Assembly: GCF_018881715.1 (NCBI RefSeq) | Contig: NZ_JACVPW010000001.1 | Coordinates: forward strand, 397,337-461,336 | Length of the DNA: 64,000 nt | Origin: Polynucleobacter parvulilacunae | GTDB taxonomy: Bacteria; Pseudomonadota; Gammaproteobacteria; Burkholderiales; Burkholderiaceae | Direction: 5' to 3' | Made by a program: the position numbers and the translations under genes | The notes under the pieces: model-generated | What the model was told of the DNA's origin: nothing | The model's input: only the letters and a program-made list of their open reading frames with translations | Database searches by the model: none | Part shown: piece by piece, positions 47,742-56,845 of the stretch | How positions within the stretch are numbered: position 1 is the first letter of the stretch | Layout: each line of letters starts with the position of its first letter

Positions 47742-48674
47742 TTGCAACATAGCGCTCCACCACTTTTCAGACAGGGCATTCCGGCCTTACTTAAACTGAT
47801 TGTCTGTCTGTCGATCAGCATCGCCCTGATGCTGATCGATTTTCGTTTCAAAGCACTAGACCCCATTCGTAATAACGTCAATTGGATTTTGCGTCCCCTT
47901 GAATATGTGATGATGGCACCACGCAACGCCTTCGAAGCAACATCAGAATATTTCACCACCCGATCAACTCTTGATCAAGAAAACCAAGTCATGAAAGTGC
48001 GTCAAGCAGAGCTTTCATTGCTAGCGAATCAATCTGAATTTTTGATGGTAGAAAACCAAAACTTGCGCGAGCTCATGACGCTGCAAAAGCAAGTGCCATT
48101 CAAAACATTGCCAGTAGAAATTCTGTTTAACCCACCGAACCCAATCTCGCAGCGCATCGTAATTAATCGCGGCAGCAACGATGGGCTGAAGCTTGGGAAC
48201 CCAATCGCCAATGATTCCGGCATCCTGGGTCAGGTTGTGCGCCTGTATGAACGTTCTGCCGAGGTTTCTTTATTGGAGGACCGTGACTTTGCGGTTCCCG
48301 TCCAGGTAGCTCGTAACGGACTGCGGGCTGCTGTATTTGGGGCTGGGCGCGGCAATCCTTTAGAGCTTCGTTATTTACCGGTAGCTAGCGACCTAGAAGT
48401 TGGCGACATTTTGCTGACATCCGGAATTGATGGCGTTTATCCCCCCGGCTTTGCTGTGGCGGTGATTAGCAAAATTGAGCGCAATGCTGATAAAAATTCT
48501 TCTAACGTCTTTTGCGTACCAGTTGCCGCAGTCAATCGCTATCGTCAAGCGCTGGCTCTTTTGTACGATCCTCAATTTGATGCCAAGGCAGCAGTCAATA
48601 ACAAATCCGCTTCTGGAGCGCCGTTAACCAATATCCCAGGCAGAAGACAAACGCGTGCGCGAGGAATGCAATGA
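47742..48674 (+). CDS. mreC: Rod-shape protein MreC
   Basis: A 310-residue bitopic membrane protein. After a conserved start (MQHSAPPLFRQGIPALLK) one membrane helix follows (about 16-35), then a coiled coil (about 68-110) and a beta-domain (about 120-280, NRGSNDGLKLGNPI, GDILLTSGIDGVYPPGFAVA). The C-terminus is basic and low complexity. The start is a TTG at 47742 with AGGGA immediately upstream; no ATG fits the conserved N-terminus. It overlaps mreD by four bases. Confidence 0.94.
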   Translation: MQHSAPPLFRQGIPALLKLIVCLSISIALMLIDFRFKALDPIRNNVNWILRPLEYVMMAPRNAFEATSEYFTTRSTLDQENQVMKVRQAELSLLANQSEFLMVENQNLRELMTLQKQVPFKTLPVEILFNPPNPISQRIVINRGSNDGLKLGNPIANDSGILGQVVRLYERSAEVSLLEDRDFAVPVQVARNGLRAAVFGAGRGNPLELRYLPVASDLEVGDILLTSGIDGVYPPGFAVAVISKIERNADKNSSNVFCVPVAAVNRYRQALALLYDPQFDAKAAVNNKSASGAPLTNIPGRRQTRARGMQ

Positions 48675-49195
48675 TCGATTTCCAGAGCGGCTATATCCTG
48701 CGCCCGGTAAATCCGGTCTTCATTTATTTCAGCTTATTTTGCGCACTGCTATTAAATCTTTTGCCGATTGGTAATTATGGTTGGGTGCCTGATTGGTTGA
48801 TTCTCTGCATTGTGTTTTGGAATATTCATCAACATCGTTATGTCAGCGTGATTACTGCTTTCATTCTGGGTTTGATGATGGATGTTCACAACTCAGATCT
48901 ACTGGGCTTGCATGCCTTTAGCTATTCACTGGTCGCTTATGTAGCAATCTCCTGGCATCGCCGCATTGTGGCTCTCACAGTGCTTTCACAAGCCTTGCAT
49001 CTACTGCCCATTTTCTTATTGGTATCGCTATTTCCAGTATTGGCGCATTGGCTGCTCAGCGGTGAGCTGTATTGGTGGGCGCTGACTGGCGCAATTCAGG
49101 CGTTAATAGAAGCGATGCTCTGGCCATTGGCTACCCGTATCTTGCTAGCGCCACAGCGTCGCCCTATAGATGTTGATCACAATCGACCTCTCTAA
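48671..49195 (+). CDS. mreD: Rod-shape protein MreD
   Basis: A 174-residue membrane protein with about five hydrophobic segments (FIYFSLFCALLLNLLPIG, WLILCIVFWNI, VITAFILGLMMDV and more). The small size, membrane pattern and the place between mreC and mrdA identify it. It has the LGLHAFSYSLVAY motif after LMMDVHNSDL that is typical of betaproteobacterial MreD. The ATG overlaps the mreC stop (ATGA) and is eight bases from mrdA. Confidence 0.9.
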   Translation: MIDFQSGYILRPVNPVFIYFSLFCALLLNLLPIGNYGWVPDWLILCIVFWNIHQHRYVSVITAFILGLMMDVHNSDLLGLHAFSYSLVAYVAISWHRRIVALTVLSQALHLLPIFLLVSLFPVLAHWLLSGELYWWALTGAIQALIEAMLWPLATRILLAPQRRPIDVDHNRPL

Positions 49196-49203
49196 GAAGC
49201 AGC

Positions 49204-51111
49204 ATGGTTTCTTTTAAAAAACCGGATCTCGACTCATTCCAGGAGCGCATTCATATTGCGACTCTGTTTGTCACATTTTGTTTTCTACTGTTGATTACTC
49301 GCCTGGTTTGGTTGCAGCTCGTAAGCCACGGAAAGTACGCCCTATTAGCTGAAAGCAATCGCATTGCTTTAGTTCCCGCACCTGCTAACCGCGGCCTTTT
49401 AATTGATCGCAATGGCATTGTCATCGGCAGAAATTACTCCGCCCTCACCTTGGATGTGAATGCTGAAGAGGTAAAAGGGAACGTAGATCAACTCATTAAC
49501 GAACTTTCTGAAATCATTGATATTTCCCCAAGAGATCGTCGTAATTTCAAGCGATCTCTGGAAGATTCCCGAAATATGGGCACTTTTCCCCTGCGGTCCA
49601 TGCTCAACGAGACGGAAACAGCCAGATTTATGGCCAATCGTTACCGTTTTCCGGGGGTAGAGATCCGAGCCAGAAGCTTTCGGGAGTACCCATACAACGA
49701 ATTGGCCTCCCACTTAATTGGATATATTGGCCGCGTTTCTCAGAAAGATAAGGAACGCATGCAGGCTGAAATTGAGGGCGCCAAAGCAGATGATCCCGAT
49801 GCATTACAAGCCTCTTTTTTGCCGGGTATTCAGTATGTTGGCAAGATTGGCTTAGAGCAAAGCTATGAAACTGTTTTGCGTGGAGTGCCTGGGTATGACC
49901 AAGTAGAAATTACTGCAGGCGGCAAACCAGTACGAACACTTTCGAGTTCGCCATCAGTTCCTGGAAAAAATGTTGTGCTCTCGGTGGATATCAAGTTGCA
50001 ATATTTAGTAGAGCAACTGTATGGTAATTTCCGCGGTGCGTTTGTAGCAATTGAACCGGAGACGGGCGATGTGTTGGCATTTGTGTCTAAGCCGAACTTC
50101 AATCCAAATGACTTTGTTGAAGGTATTGATTCGGTGACTTGGAAAGAGTTAAATGACTCTCCACAGAAGCCGCTCTATAACCGTCCACTAAAAGGCATCT
50201 ATCCACCGGGATCAACTTACAAACCTTTTATGGCACTTGCGGCTTTAGAAAATAAAAAGCGCACGCCATCACAAACTATTTCTGATCCTGGCTACTTTGA
50301 TTTTGGTAATCACACCTTCCGTGATGACAAAAAAGGTGGTCACGGCATTGTTGATATGCAAAAGTCCATTGTTGAATCTTGTGACACTTACTACTACATG
50401 CTTGCGCGCGACATGGGCGTAAATATGATGCATGACTTTATGAAGCCGCTGGGTTTTGGCCAAATTACCGGCATTGATTTACAAGGTGAGGCACGAGGTG
50501 TTCTACCATCTACTGAGTGGAAGAAAAATACTTTCAAGAAACCAGAGCAGCAAAAATGGTACGAGGGTGAAACCATTTCATTGGGAATTGGGCAAGGTTA
50601 TAACGCCTTCACCATTTTGCAATTGGCTCACGCTATGGCAAACGTTGCCAATAATGGCATCGTCATGAAGCCCCACTTAGTCAAAGCCATTGAAGATCCT
50701 TTTACCCGCAACAGAGTTCTCACCACACCAAAAGAAAGCTATCGCATTGATCTCAATGCTGAGAATATTGAAGTGATTAAAAAAGCCATGGTCGAGGTTA
50801 ATAACTCCGGCACATCTGCCGCAGCATTTAAAGGTACTGGATATCAAGTGGGCGGAAAGACTGGAACTGCGCAGGTATTTAGTTTGAACTCCAAAGATTA
50901 CAAACATGGATCCACAGCAGAATTTTTGCGTGACCATGCTTTGTACATCGCTTTTGCTCCAGCGGACAAGCCAACTATTGTGATTGCGATGGTTGTAGAG
51001 AACGCAGGCTTCGGCGCGCAGTATGCCGCCCCAATTGCACGCCAAGCACTGGACTACTACATTGAGGGCAAATGGCCCAAGGAGGTTCCCGAATGGAAAA
51101 GAGCCCCTTAA
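49204..51111 (+). CDS. mrdA: Penicillin-binding protein 2, peptidoglycan transpeptidase
   Basis: A 635-residue class B PBP for cell elongation. It has a short cytoplasmic start, one membrane helix (about 20-38), a dimerisation domain with RGLLIDRNGIVIGRNY, and a C-terminal transpeptidase domain. The active-site Ser is in PPGSTYKPFMA (near residue 339), the SxD-type motif in VESCDTYYYM, and KTG in GGKTGTAQV. It works with RodA, whose gene overlaps by 19 bases downstream. Confidence 0.96.
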   Translation: MVSFKKPDLDSFQERIHIATLFVTFCFLLLITRLVWLQLVSHGKYALLAESNRIALVPAPANRGLLIDRNGIVIGRNYSALTLDVNAEEVKGNVDQLINELSEIIDISPRDRRNFKRSLEDSRNMGTFPLRSMLNETETARFMANRYRFPGVEIRARSFREYPYNELASHLIGYIGRVSQKDKERMQAEIEGAKADDPDALQASFLPGIQYVGKIGLEQSYETVLRGVPGYDQVEITAGGKPVRTLSSSPSVPGKNVVLSVDIKLQYLVEQLYGNFRGAFVAIEPETGDVLAFVSKPNFNPNDFVEGIDSVTWKELNDSPQKPLYNRPLKGIYPPGSTYKPFMALAALENKKRTPSQTISDPGYFDFGNHTFRDDKKGGHGIVDMQKSIVESCDTYYYMLARDMGVNMMHDFMKPLGFGQITGIDLQGEARGVLPSTEWKKNTFKKPEQQKWYEGETISLGIGQGYNAFTILQLAHAMANVANNGIVMKPHLVKAIEDPFTRNRVLTTPKESYRIDLNAENIEVIKKAMVEVNNSGTSAAAFKGTGYQVGGKTGTAQVFSLNSKDYKHGSTAEFLRDHALYIAFAPADKPTIVIAMVVENAGFGAQYAAPIARQALDYYIEGKWPKEVPEWKRAP

Positions 51112-52244
51112 TTAAAGTTAAAGGATTTTTCTTTAGCCTCTTTGCTGGTTTAGATCGCCAGCTAGGCCTTATTCTGCTTGGCTTAGCGGCTGTTGGCTTT
51201 TTTACTTTCCTATCTGCCAGTCAAAATACTCCCGTACAAATTGCAGATGAATTACGCAACCTTGCTCTGTCATTTGTAGTGATGTGGCTTGTGTCGCGTA
51301 TTCCACCAAAGTGGTTAGAGATGGGTGCAGTTTGGATTTATGGATTAGGCGTTGCGCTTTTAATTGCAGTGGCCGCATTTGGATTAATTAAAAAAGGTGC
51401 GCGTCGTTGGCTTAATGTTGGCGTAGTTATTCAGCCATCTGAAATTATGAAAATCGCGATGCCACTAATGCTAGCCTGGTATTTCCAGAAGCGCGAAGGC
51501 ATTCAAAAATCTTGGGACTATGGTGTCGCTGCAATTATTTTGGCAATCCCCGTCTTCTTAATTGCCCGCCAACCAGACTTGGGTACTGCGCTACTTGTTT
51601 TTGCCGCAGGGATGTATGTCATTATTTTGGCAGGACTACCCTGGAAGTGGATCCTGCCATTTGTAGGGCTCGGTGTTACTGGAATTTTGTTAATCATTAT
51701 TTTTGGCGGCACTATTTGTGCCCATGATGTAGTTTGGCCATTTGTTCATGACTATCAAAAGCATCGCATCTGTACTTTGCTTGATCCGACTAGCGATCCA
51801 TTGGGAAAAGGCTTTCACACGATTCAATCTATGATTGCTATTGGCTCTGGTGGATTCTTTGGTAAAGGCTGGTTCCAAGGAACACAAGCGCACTTAGAAT
51901 TTATTCCAGAAAAGCATACTGACTTTGTATTTGCTGTTTTCTCAGAAGAGTTTGGCTTACTGGGCAATCTGGTTTTGCTTGCGCTTTTCTTTGCGCTGAT
52001 TAAGCGAGGCCTCGCAATTTCTGCCAGCGCACCCAATTTATTTACGCGCTTGCTGGGTGCGGCAGTGACTTTAATTTTCTTTACCTATGCATTCGTCAAT
52101 ATCGGCATGGTAAGCGGCTTATTGCCAGTGGTTGGTGTGCCACTACCATTTATTAGTTACGGCGGTACTGCATTGGTAACGCTAGGGTTTGGAGCCGGCA
52201 TCCTCATGAGTATTCATCGTCACCGCCGCTTAGTACAAAGCTAA
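51093..52244 (+). CDS. rodA: RodA SEDS peptidoglycan glycosyltransferase
   Basis: A 383-residue polytopic membrane protein of the SEDS family that polymerises glycan strands with PBP2. The parts GARRWLNVGVVIQPSEIMKI, RQPDLGTALLV and the C-terminal PFISYGGTALVTLGFGAG are diagnostic. I chose the ATG at 51093 (MEKSPLIKVKG) because GGAGG lies just upstream; an earlier start at 51072 adds seven residues and has no such site. A strong terminator follows 54 bases after the stop. Confidence 0.95.
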   Translation: MEKSPLIKVKGFFFSLFAGLDRQLGLILLGLAAVGFFTFLSASQNTPVQIADELRNLALSFVVMWLVSRIPPKWLEMGAVWIYGLGVALLIAVAAFGLIKKGARRWLNVGVVIQPSEIMKIAMPLMLAWYFQKREGIQKSWDYGVAAIILAIPVFLIARQPDLGTALLVFAAGMYVIILAGLPWKWILPFVGLGVTGILLIIIFGGTICAHDVVWPFVHDYQKHRICTLLDPTSDPLGKGFHTIQSMIAIGSGGFFGKGWFQGTQAHLEFIPEKHTDFVFAVFSEEFGLLGNLVLLALFFALIKRGLAISASAPNLFTRLLGAAVTLIFFTYAFVNIGMVSGLLPVVGVPLPFISYGGTALVTLGFGAGILMSIHRHRRLVQS

Positions 52245-52297
52245 TCCAATAGGATTGCATAATTTTTGTTTTTGATTTTTGAGATTCTGAAGGCAAC

Positions 52298-52325
52298 AAA
52301 AAAGCCCGGCATGCCGGGCTTTTTT
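52298..52325. terminator. Bidirectional terminator between rodA and hupB
   Basis: AAAAAAGCCCGGC and GCCGGGCTTTTTT form a perfect stem of 13 bp around AT. The A run on one side and the T run on the other make it a strong intrinsic terminator for both the mre unit and the convergent hupB gene. Confidence 0.92.
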
Positions 52326-52341
52326 ATCAACAAAGGAAGAA

Positions 52342-52626
52342 TTACTTCTTACGCTTGTTAACTGAATCTTTAAATGCTTTACCAGCAGAAAACTTAACAG
52401 TTTTTGCAGCAGCAATTTTGAGTGGCTCGCCAGTTTTTGGGTTACGACCCATACGTGCAGCACGCTTGCCAGAAGCAAAAGTACCAAAGCCGATCAGTTG
52501 TACTGAGTCACCTTTAGTAACAGCTTTGATGATTGTGTCGATTGCAGAATTCAATGCGAATTCAGCTTTGGCTTTAGAAATCTCCGCGTCGTCAGCAATC
52601 GCTGCGATTAGTTCGGCTTTGTTCAA
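52342..52626 (-). CDS. hupB: HU-family nucleoid protein
   Basis: A 94-residue DNA-bending protein. The start (M)[20 protein letters not shown], the loop [21 protein letters not shown] with the intercalating proline, and the ending [18 protein letters not shown] are standard HU. The start is a TTG at 52626 with AAGGAG seven bases upstream; the open frame to 52662 would add 12 residues that HU does not have. It is a single gene ended by the bidirectional terminator. Confidence 0.93.
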   Translation of the reverse strand: MNKAELIAAIADDAEISKAKAEFALNSAIDTIIKAVTKGDSVQLIGFGTFASGKRAARMGRNPKTGEPLKIAAAKTVKFSAGKAFKDSVNKRKK

Positions 52627-52739
52627 GTGAAGCTCCTTATAGATATTGATGTCAGCGCACATTACGCTTACATGATTTTAACCACAAAAAATTACAAAAA
52701 TAAAGTTGCGTTACAGCAATTTTTTACAACGACTACAAA

Positions 52740-53105
52740 CTACTCATCCAAAACAGTGATATCGGAAACAAAATACTCTGTATCACCAAAACAAGTGGTT
52801 GGTAAACCAATGTGTTGCTCATACTTTAAAGCAACCTTTTTGCCTAAATTAGCATTTATTTTTTGCGCCACACTATCTTCGCGCACCGTAAAGAGGAATT
52901 TTTCTGACATGGTGCCCGGCATAGAAACCATGGCCAATTCACCTTCCCAGGTTTTGCATACGTAGCCACGATTGGAGAATTTCTGTACATATCCTGCGCG
53001 CTCACCGCTTCCGTAGCTCCAATTCAGCATTGCCCACGTATAGACCGAAACACCCACTAACCCAATTAAAACAAGGCTTAAGAGCCACTTTATAAAGCTA
53101 TTCAT
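52740..53105 (-). CDS. Conserved single-pass membrane protein
   Basis: A 121-residue protein with an N-terminal membrane helix (FIKWLLSLVLIGLVGVSVYTW) and a likely periplasmic domain with the pattern LNWSYGSGERAGYVQKFSNRGYVCKTWEGELA and two cysteines. I believe similar proteins are frequent in Burkholderiales, but I know of no function. The ATG at 53105 is preceded by AAGGA at a good distance; the upstream part of the frame lacks such a site. The gene is separated from the divergent lpxO gene by about 150 bases. Confidence 0.75.
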   Translation of the reverse strand: MNSFIKWLLSLVLIGLVGVSVYTWAMLNWSYGSGERAGYVQKFSNRGYVCKTWEGELAMVSMPGTMSEKFLFTVREDSVAQKINANLGKKVALKYEQHIGLPTTCFGDTEYFVSDITVLDE

Positions 53106-53256
53106 CAGACTTTCCTTGGCAAATCTCCACACAAACCCTTAGCGGGTCCTTATATCTTCTATACGCAGTATATGTGCATCCCAGCGGAAGAAATAGTCTA
53201 TTTAACTGCCGCATCCAAATTAAAATATCAGCAATTACCTCACTTAGACAAAATCC

Positions 53257-54159
53257 ATGGAAATTCGCCACATCATCTTTTTAATTTTTGTAGCCTCGGC
53301 GGTTTATGTTTATTACAGAGGAAAAGTTCGTTTTGGGGTCGTGAGATCTCTTACGGATTACCAGGTACTTTTGGCCCCCGTAAATACAGTTTTATATTTA
53401 TTTTCCAAAGTAAAGGCGAGCGCCTTTATTCCGGTAAACCAATTTCCAGAGATGAAGTCTATTCAAGATAACTGGGAAATCATTCGCCAAGAGGCGCTTT
53501 CCTTGCAAGAGGGTGGCTCAATTGCAGCCGCTACCGGCTACAACGACATCGGCTTTAATTCGTTCTTTCGCACTGGTTGGAAGCGTTTTCACCTCTGTTG
53601 GTATGGCAAAGAGGTGCCATCAGCCCAAGCCAAATGCCCTAAAACAGTCGCCCTTCTAAAATCCATCCCTTCGGTCAAGGCGGCTATGTTTGCCTCCCTA
53701 CCCCCTGGAGCAACGCTGGTAAGGCATCGAGACCCCTATGCAGGCTCTTTGCGCTATCACATTGGCTTAGTAACGCCCAACGATCCCAAATGCTTTATTG
53801 ACGTAGATGGGGAGCGCTACTTCTGGAAAGATGGTGAAGCAGTCATGTTTGATGAAACCTATATTCATTACGCTGCCAACGAAACAGATCAACAAAGAAT
53901 TATCTTGTTTTGCGATGTTGAGCGTCCGGTTTACACCAAAGTTGTTGAGCTATTCAATCGCTGGTTTGGACGATATGTCATGAGTGCCGCCTCATCCCAA
54001 AACGTTGCAGGCGAAAAAGTGGGGTTTGTAAATGTTCTATTTACCTATTTTTACCAACTCCGAGCACAAGCCAAAAAGTTAAAAGCAAAACATCGCACTG
54101 TTTATTACGTTGGCAAGTGGGTACTCATTTTGGGAATTTTGTGGGCTATTTTTTGGTAA
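53257..54159 (+). CDS. lpxO: LpxO-type lipid A 2-hydroxylase
   Basis: A 300-residue membrane-anchored Fe(II)/2-oxoglutarate dioxygenase of the aspartyl/asparaginyl hydroxylase family. It has an N-terminal membrane helix (about 5-20), the iron-binding HxD in LVRHRDPYAGSLRYHIGL near residue 150, the second His in DETYIHYAANET, and a C-terminal membrane segment (VGKWVLILGILWAIFW). LpxO hydroxylates a secondary acyl chain of lipid A. The LpxL-type genes nearby would attach that chain. Ornithine-lipid hydroxylase is an alternative role. Confidence 0.87.
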   Translation: MEIRHIIFLIFVASAVYVYYRGKVRFGVVRSLTDYQVLLAPVNTVLYLFSKVKASAFIPVNQFPEMKSIQDNWEIIRQEALSLQEGGSIAAATGYNDIGFNSFFRTGWKRFHLCWYGKEVPSAQAKCPKTVALLKSIPSVKAAMFASLPPGATLVRHRDPYAGSLRYHIGLVTPNDPKCFIDVDGERYFWKDGEAVMFDETYIHYAANETDQQRIILFCDVERPVYTKVVELFNRWFGRYVMSAASSQNVAGEKVGFVNVLFTYFYQLRAQAKKLKAKHRTVYYVGKWVLILGILWAIFW

Positions 54160-54166
54160 AGCCAAC

Positions 54167-54469
54167 TTAGTTTTTGGGACTTAATAACTGAACAATTTGC
54201 TCAGGACTTATTGAGCCCCAAATTTCCACGCGTTTTTTGCGGCTATTTTGGCCAGACAAAAATTGAATTTGCTTTTGGGGCACCCTTAACTGCTTAGATA
54301 GCCAAGCCAATAAGAGCTCATTGGCCTTATTTTCCAAGGCCGGCGCCTGAAGGGAAATTTTCAAACAGCCATCATGAAGACCAACGACTCTTGTCACCTT
54401 CGCCCCTGGTTGGCAATGTAAATTTAAGGCAATTCCGGTGGGGGTTTGTTTTAACCAAAGAGGCGTCAT
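54167..54469 (-). CDS. DUF167 (YggU) family protein
   Basis: A 100-residue protein of the DUF167 family with the pattern LNLHCQPGAKVTRVVG, LKISLQAPALENKANELLLAWLSK and the FLSGQNSRKKRVEI segment. The fold is known from structures but the function is not. The ATG at 54469 is preceded by a TTG that would add one residue. It converges with lpxO, seven bases apart, and is divergent to the carbonic anhydrase gene by 22 bases. Confidence 0.88.
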   Translation of the reverse strand: MTPLWLKQTPTGIALNLHCQPGAKVTRVVGLHDGCLKISLQAPALENKANELLLAWLSKQLRVPQKQIQFLSGQNSRKKRVEIWGSISPEQIVQLLSPKN

Positions 54470-54491
54470 CAAAGTACTTTAAACTGAAAGC

Positions 54492-55163
54492 ATGACGATG
54501 AAGAATTCTCAAGCTTTAGAGCAGCTATTTTCCAATAATCGTGCCTGGGCCGAAAGCATGGTGGCACAAGATGCCAATTTCTTTAAGCGCCTAGTTTCTC
54601 AGCAAGCTCCTGAATACCTTTGGATTGGCTGCTCCGACAGTCGAGTCCCGGCAAATGAAATCGTAAACCTACTACCGGGCGAACTATTCGTTCATCGAAA
54701 CGTTGCCAATGTTGTTGTTCATACCGACTTAAATTGCTTATCTGTTATTCAGTTTGCTATCGATCTTCTTAAAGTGAAGCACATATTGGTGGTTGGCCAC
54801 TATGGTTGCTCTGGTGTCCATGCGGCACTAACCGATAAACGCGTTGGTCTAGCAGATAACTGGCTGCGTCATGTGAAAGATGTACATCAAAAACATGGGC
54901 GTTATTTGGGTGAAATGATTCCAACGCCCAAGCGTCAAGATCGCCTATGCGAACTCAATGTTATCGAACAAGTTGTTAACGTATGCGAAACAACCATCGT
55001 GCAAGATGCGTGGGCACGCGGACAAAATCTCACAGTGCATGGTTGGGCTTATCGCCTTGAAACTGGTTTAGTAAACGATCTAGGTATGTCGAGTAGCTCA
55101 ATCGAAGAAATGACAGAACGCTATGCTAAATCGGTAAAGCGTTACGAATCAGAGCAAAACTAA
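54492..55163 (+). CDS. can: Beta-carbonic anhydrase
   Basis: A 223-residue zinc enzyme that interconverts carbon dioxide and bicarbonate. The zinc ligands and active site are in IGCSDSRVPANEI and VVGHYGCSGVHAAL (Cys, Asp, His, Cys), with HRNVANVV between them. The C-terminus (WAYRLETGLVNDLGM) is standard. The length fits the Can group. Only one base separates its stop from the TTG start of the acyltransferase gene, so the two are probably co-translated. Confidence 0.94.
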   Translation: MTMKNSQALEQLFSNNRAWAESMVAQDANFFKRLVSQQAPEYLWIGCSDSRVPANEIVNLLPGELFVHRNVANVVVHTDLNCLSVIQFAIDLLKVKHILVVGHYGCSGVHAALTDKRVGLADNWLRHVKDVHQKHGRYLGEMIPTPKRQDRLCELNVIEQVVNVCETTIVQDAWARGQNLTVHGWAYRLETGLVNDLGMSSSSIEEMTERYAKSVKRYESEQN

Positions 55164-55164
55164 T

Positions 55165-56064
55165 TTGCTCAAATCCATTTCTAATCAAGTAGGCGTCGCG
55201 CTACTAAGACTGCTTGCCCTGTTGCCCTATAAGGCGCTGGTCGCAATCGGTTATGGCCTTGGATATATTGCGGCCCGTATTCCGAGCGATAGAAATCGAG
55301 TAGTCAAAACAAATCTTCATTTGTGTTTTCCCAAACTCAGCACCACTGAAATCGATGATCTTGCCAAAGAACATTGGCGCTTACTTGGGCGCAGTCTGGT
55401 AGAAAAAAGCATCATCTGGTGCGGCAGCTCAAAACAATTAAGCAAGATGATTGAGGTGAAATCTGCCGTAGACCTCTCTAGTAAAAAGCCGCGCATCTTG
55501 GTCAACATGCATTTCACAGGCATTGAGGGCAGCATTATTTTGAGCGCTCTCTCTAAAGAAAAACATTGGCCACGCACCTCTGGATTTTTTCAGCGAATGA
55601 AAAATCCATTCTTCAACAAAAAAATCGTGGATTGGCGCAATCGTTTTGGAGGAAACTCGATTGATCGACAAGGTAATGCAAAAGCAATTATTCGAGAAAT
55701 TCGAAATGGGGACTTCATCATCATTGCACCCGATATTGATCTAGGCCTTAAGGATTCGGAATTTGTTCCTTTCTTTGGAATTCAAACAAATACCATCACC
55801 ACTATCTCGCGTTTGGCAAAAATTACTGGTGCTGACGTTTGTTTAATGACCACCACGCTAAAGGCAGATGAATCTGGCTATCTTTGTGAAATTAGAAGAC
55901 CGTTAGAAAACTTTCCGGGGGCAGACCCCAAGTCTGACACCGCACGCCTTAATCAATACTTTGAAGCTGAAATTCGACTTCGGCCGGCCGAATACTACTG
56001 GGTTCATAAGCGCTTTAAAAATCGTCCAGATAATGGTCCGAGCCCCTATAACCCTTCTATCTAG
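55165..56064 (+). CDS. Lipid A biosynthesis-type acyltransferase, third copy
   Basis: A 299-residue LpxL/LpxM-family protein and a close paralogue of the gene at 31914. It shares the start region (LLRLLALLPYKALVAIGYGLGY), the catalytic HX4E in NMHFTGIEGS, MKNPFFNKKIVDWRNRFGG, and [19 protein letters not shown]. The start is a TTG one base after the carbonic anhydrase stop, with AGAGC upstream. It is predicted to sit in the inner membrane. Its proximity to lpxO (1 kb) suggests a shared role in modifying lipid A. Confidence 0.9.
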   Translation: MLKSISNQVGVALLRLLALLPYKALVAIGYGLGYIAARIPSDRNRVVKTNLHLCFPKLSTTEIDDLAKEHWRLLGRSLVEKSIIWCGSSKQLSKMIEVKSAVDLSSKKPRILVNMHFTGIEGSIILSALSKEKHWPRTSGFFQRMKNPFFNKKIVDWRNRFGGNSIDRQGNAKAIIREIRNGDFIIIAPDIDLGLKDSEFVPFFGIQTNTITTISRLAKITGADVCLMTTTLKADESGYLCEIRRPLENFPGADPKSDTARLNQYFEAEIRLRPAEYYWVHKRFKNRPDNGPSPYNPSI

Positions 56065-56089
56065 GGGCCTTTTGTCCTATCATTAGGGG

Positions 56090-56842
56090 ATGACCGAACG
56101 TATTGGGCTATTTGCCGATCTCCACAGTAATTTAGAAGCTTTTAATGCTTGTATGGCTCGCGCCGAGGAACTTGGCGTTACTCGCATGGTATTTCTAGGT
56201 GACCTCGTAGGGTATAACGCCGATCCTGTTGCACTCATTGAACGTATTGCCACGCTCGTTGAAAACAAGAAGGCAATTGCCATTCTCGGCAATCATGATG
56301 AGGCTGTTTTTAAAGATAGTCGCAATCAAATGAATGCCAGTGCCAATGCCGCCATTGAGTGGACTAAATCTCAATTACATAATGATCATGTAGCGTTTCT
56401 TAAAAATCTTCCGTTGATGGTTCAAGAGGAGAAGATTTGTTTTGTGCATGCCTCTGCCTACAATCCGGCCGAGTGGAATTACATCACTGACAGCATGAGT
56501 GCATGGCGTTGCGTACAAAGCTCTGGGAAAAATTACACCTTTGTTGGTCATGCACATGAGCAAGCACTTTTTTACCAAAGCGCCGTTGGGAAACTCATTC
56601 GATTTGCGCCGCACCCTGGTGATGACATCCCTGTGCTACCCCATCGTCAATGGGTCGGCGTTGTTGGATCACTTGGTCAACCCCGAGATGGAAATCCAGA
56701 AGCCTGCTTTGCCGTTTTTGAGCCTGCCTCAGAAGTGCTGACATTTCATCGCACACCCTACGATCACTACACTGCCGCAGAGAAAGTGCGTCGCGCTGGC
56801 CTGCCAGAAGACCTGGCAAACCGCCTCATTACCGGCAAATAA
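56090..56842 (+). CDS. Calcineurin-like metallophosphoesterase
   Basis: A 250-residue protein with the five metallophosphoesterase blocks: FADLHSNLEAF, GDLVGYNADP, GNHDEAVF, FVHASAYNP and VGHAHEQAL. This is the binuclear metal fold of the YfcE/diadenosine-tetraphosphatase-like or protein-phosphatase group. The substrate is unknown. It ends three bases before the start of the kinase gene, so both are made from one transcript; a role as a phosphatase that opposes the kinase is an attractive inference. Confidence 0.9.
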   Translation: MTERIGLFADLHSNLEAFNACMARAEELGVTRMVFLGDLVGYNADPVALIERIATLVENKKAIAILGNHDEAVFKDSRNQMNASANAAIEWTKSQLHNDHVAFLKNLPLMVQEEKICFVHASAYNPAEWNYITDSMSAWRCVQSSGKNYTFVGHAHEQALFYQSAVGKLIRFAPHPGDDIPVLPHRQWVGVVGSLGQPRDGNPEACFAVFEPASEVLTFHRTPYDHYTAAEKVRRAGLPEDLANRLITGK

Positions 56843-56845
56843 ATA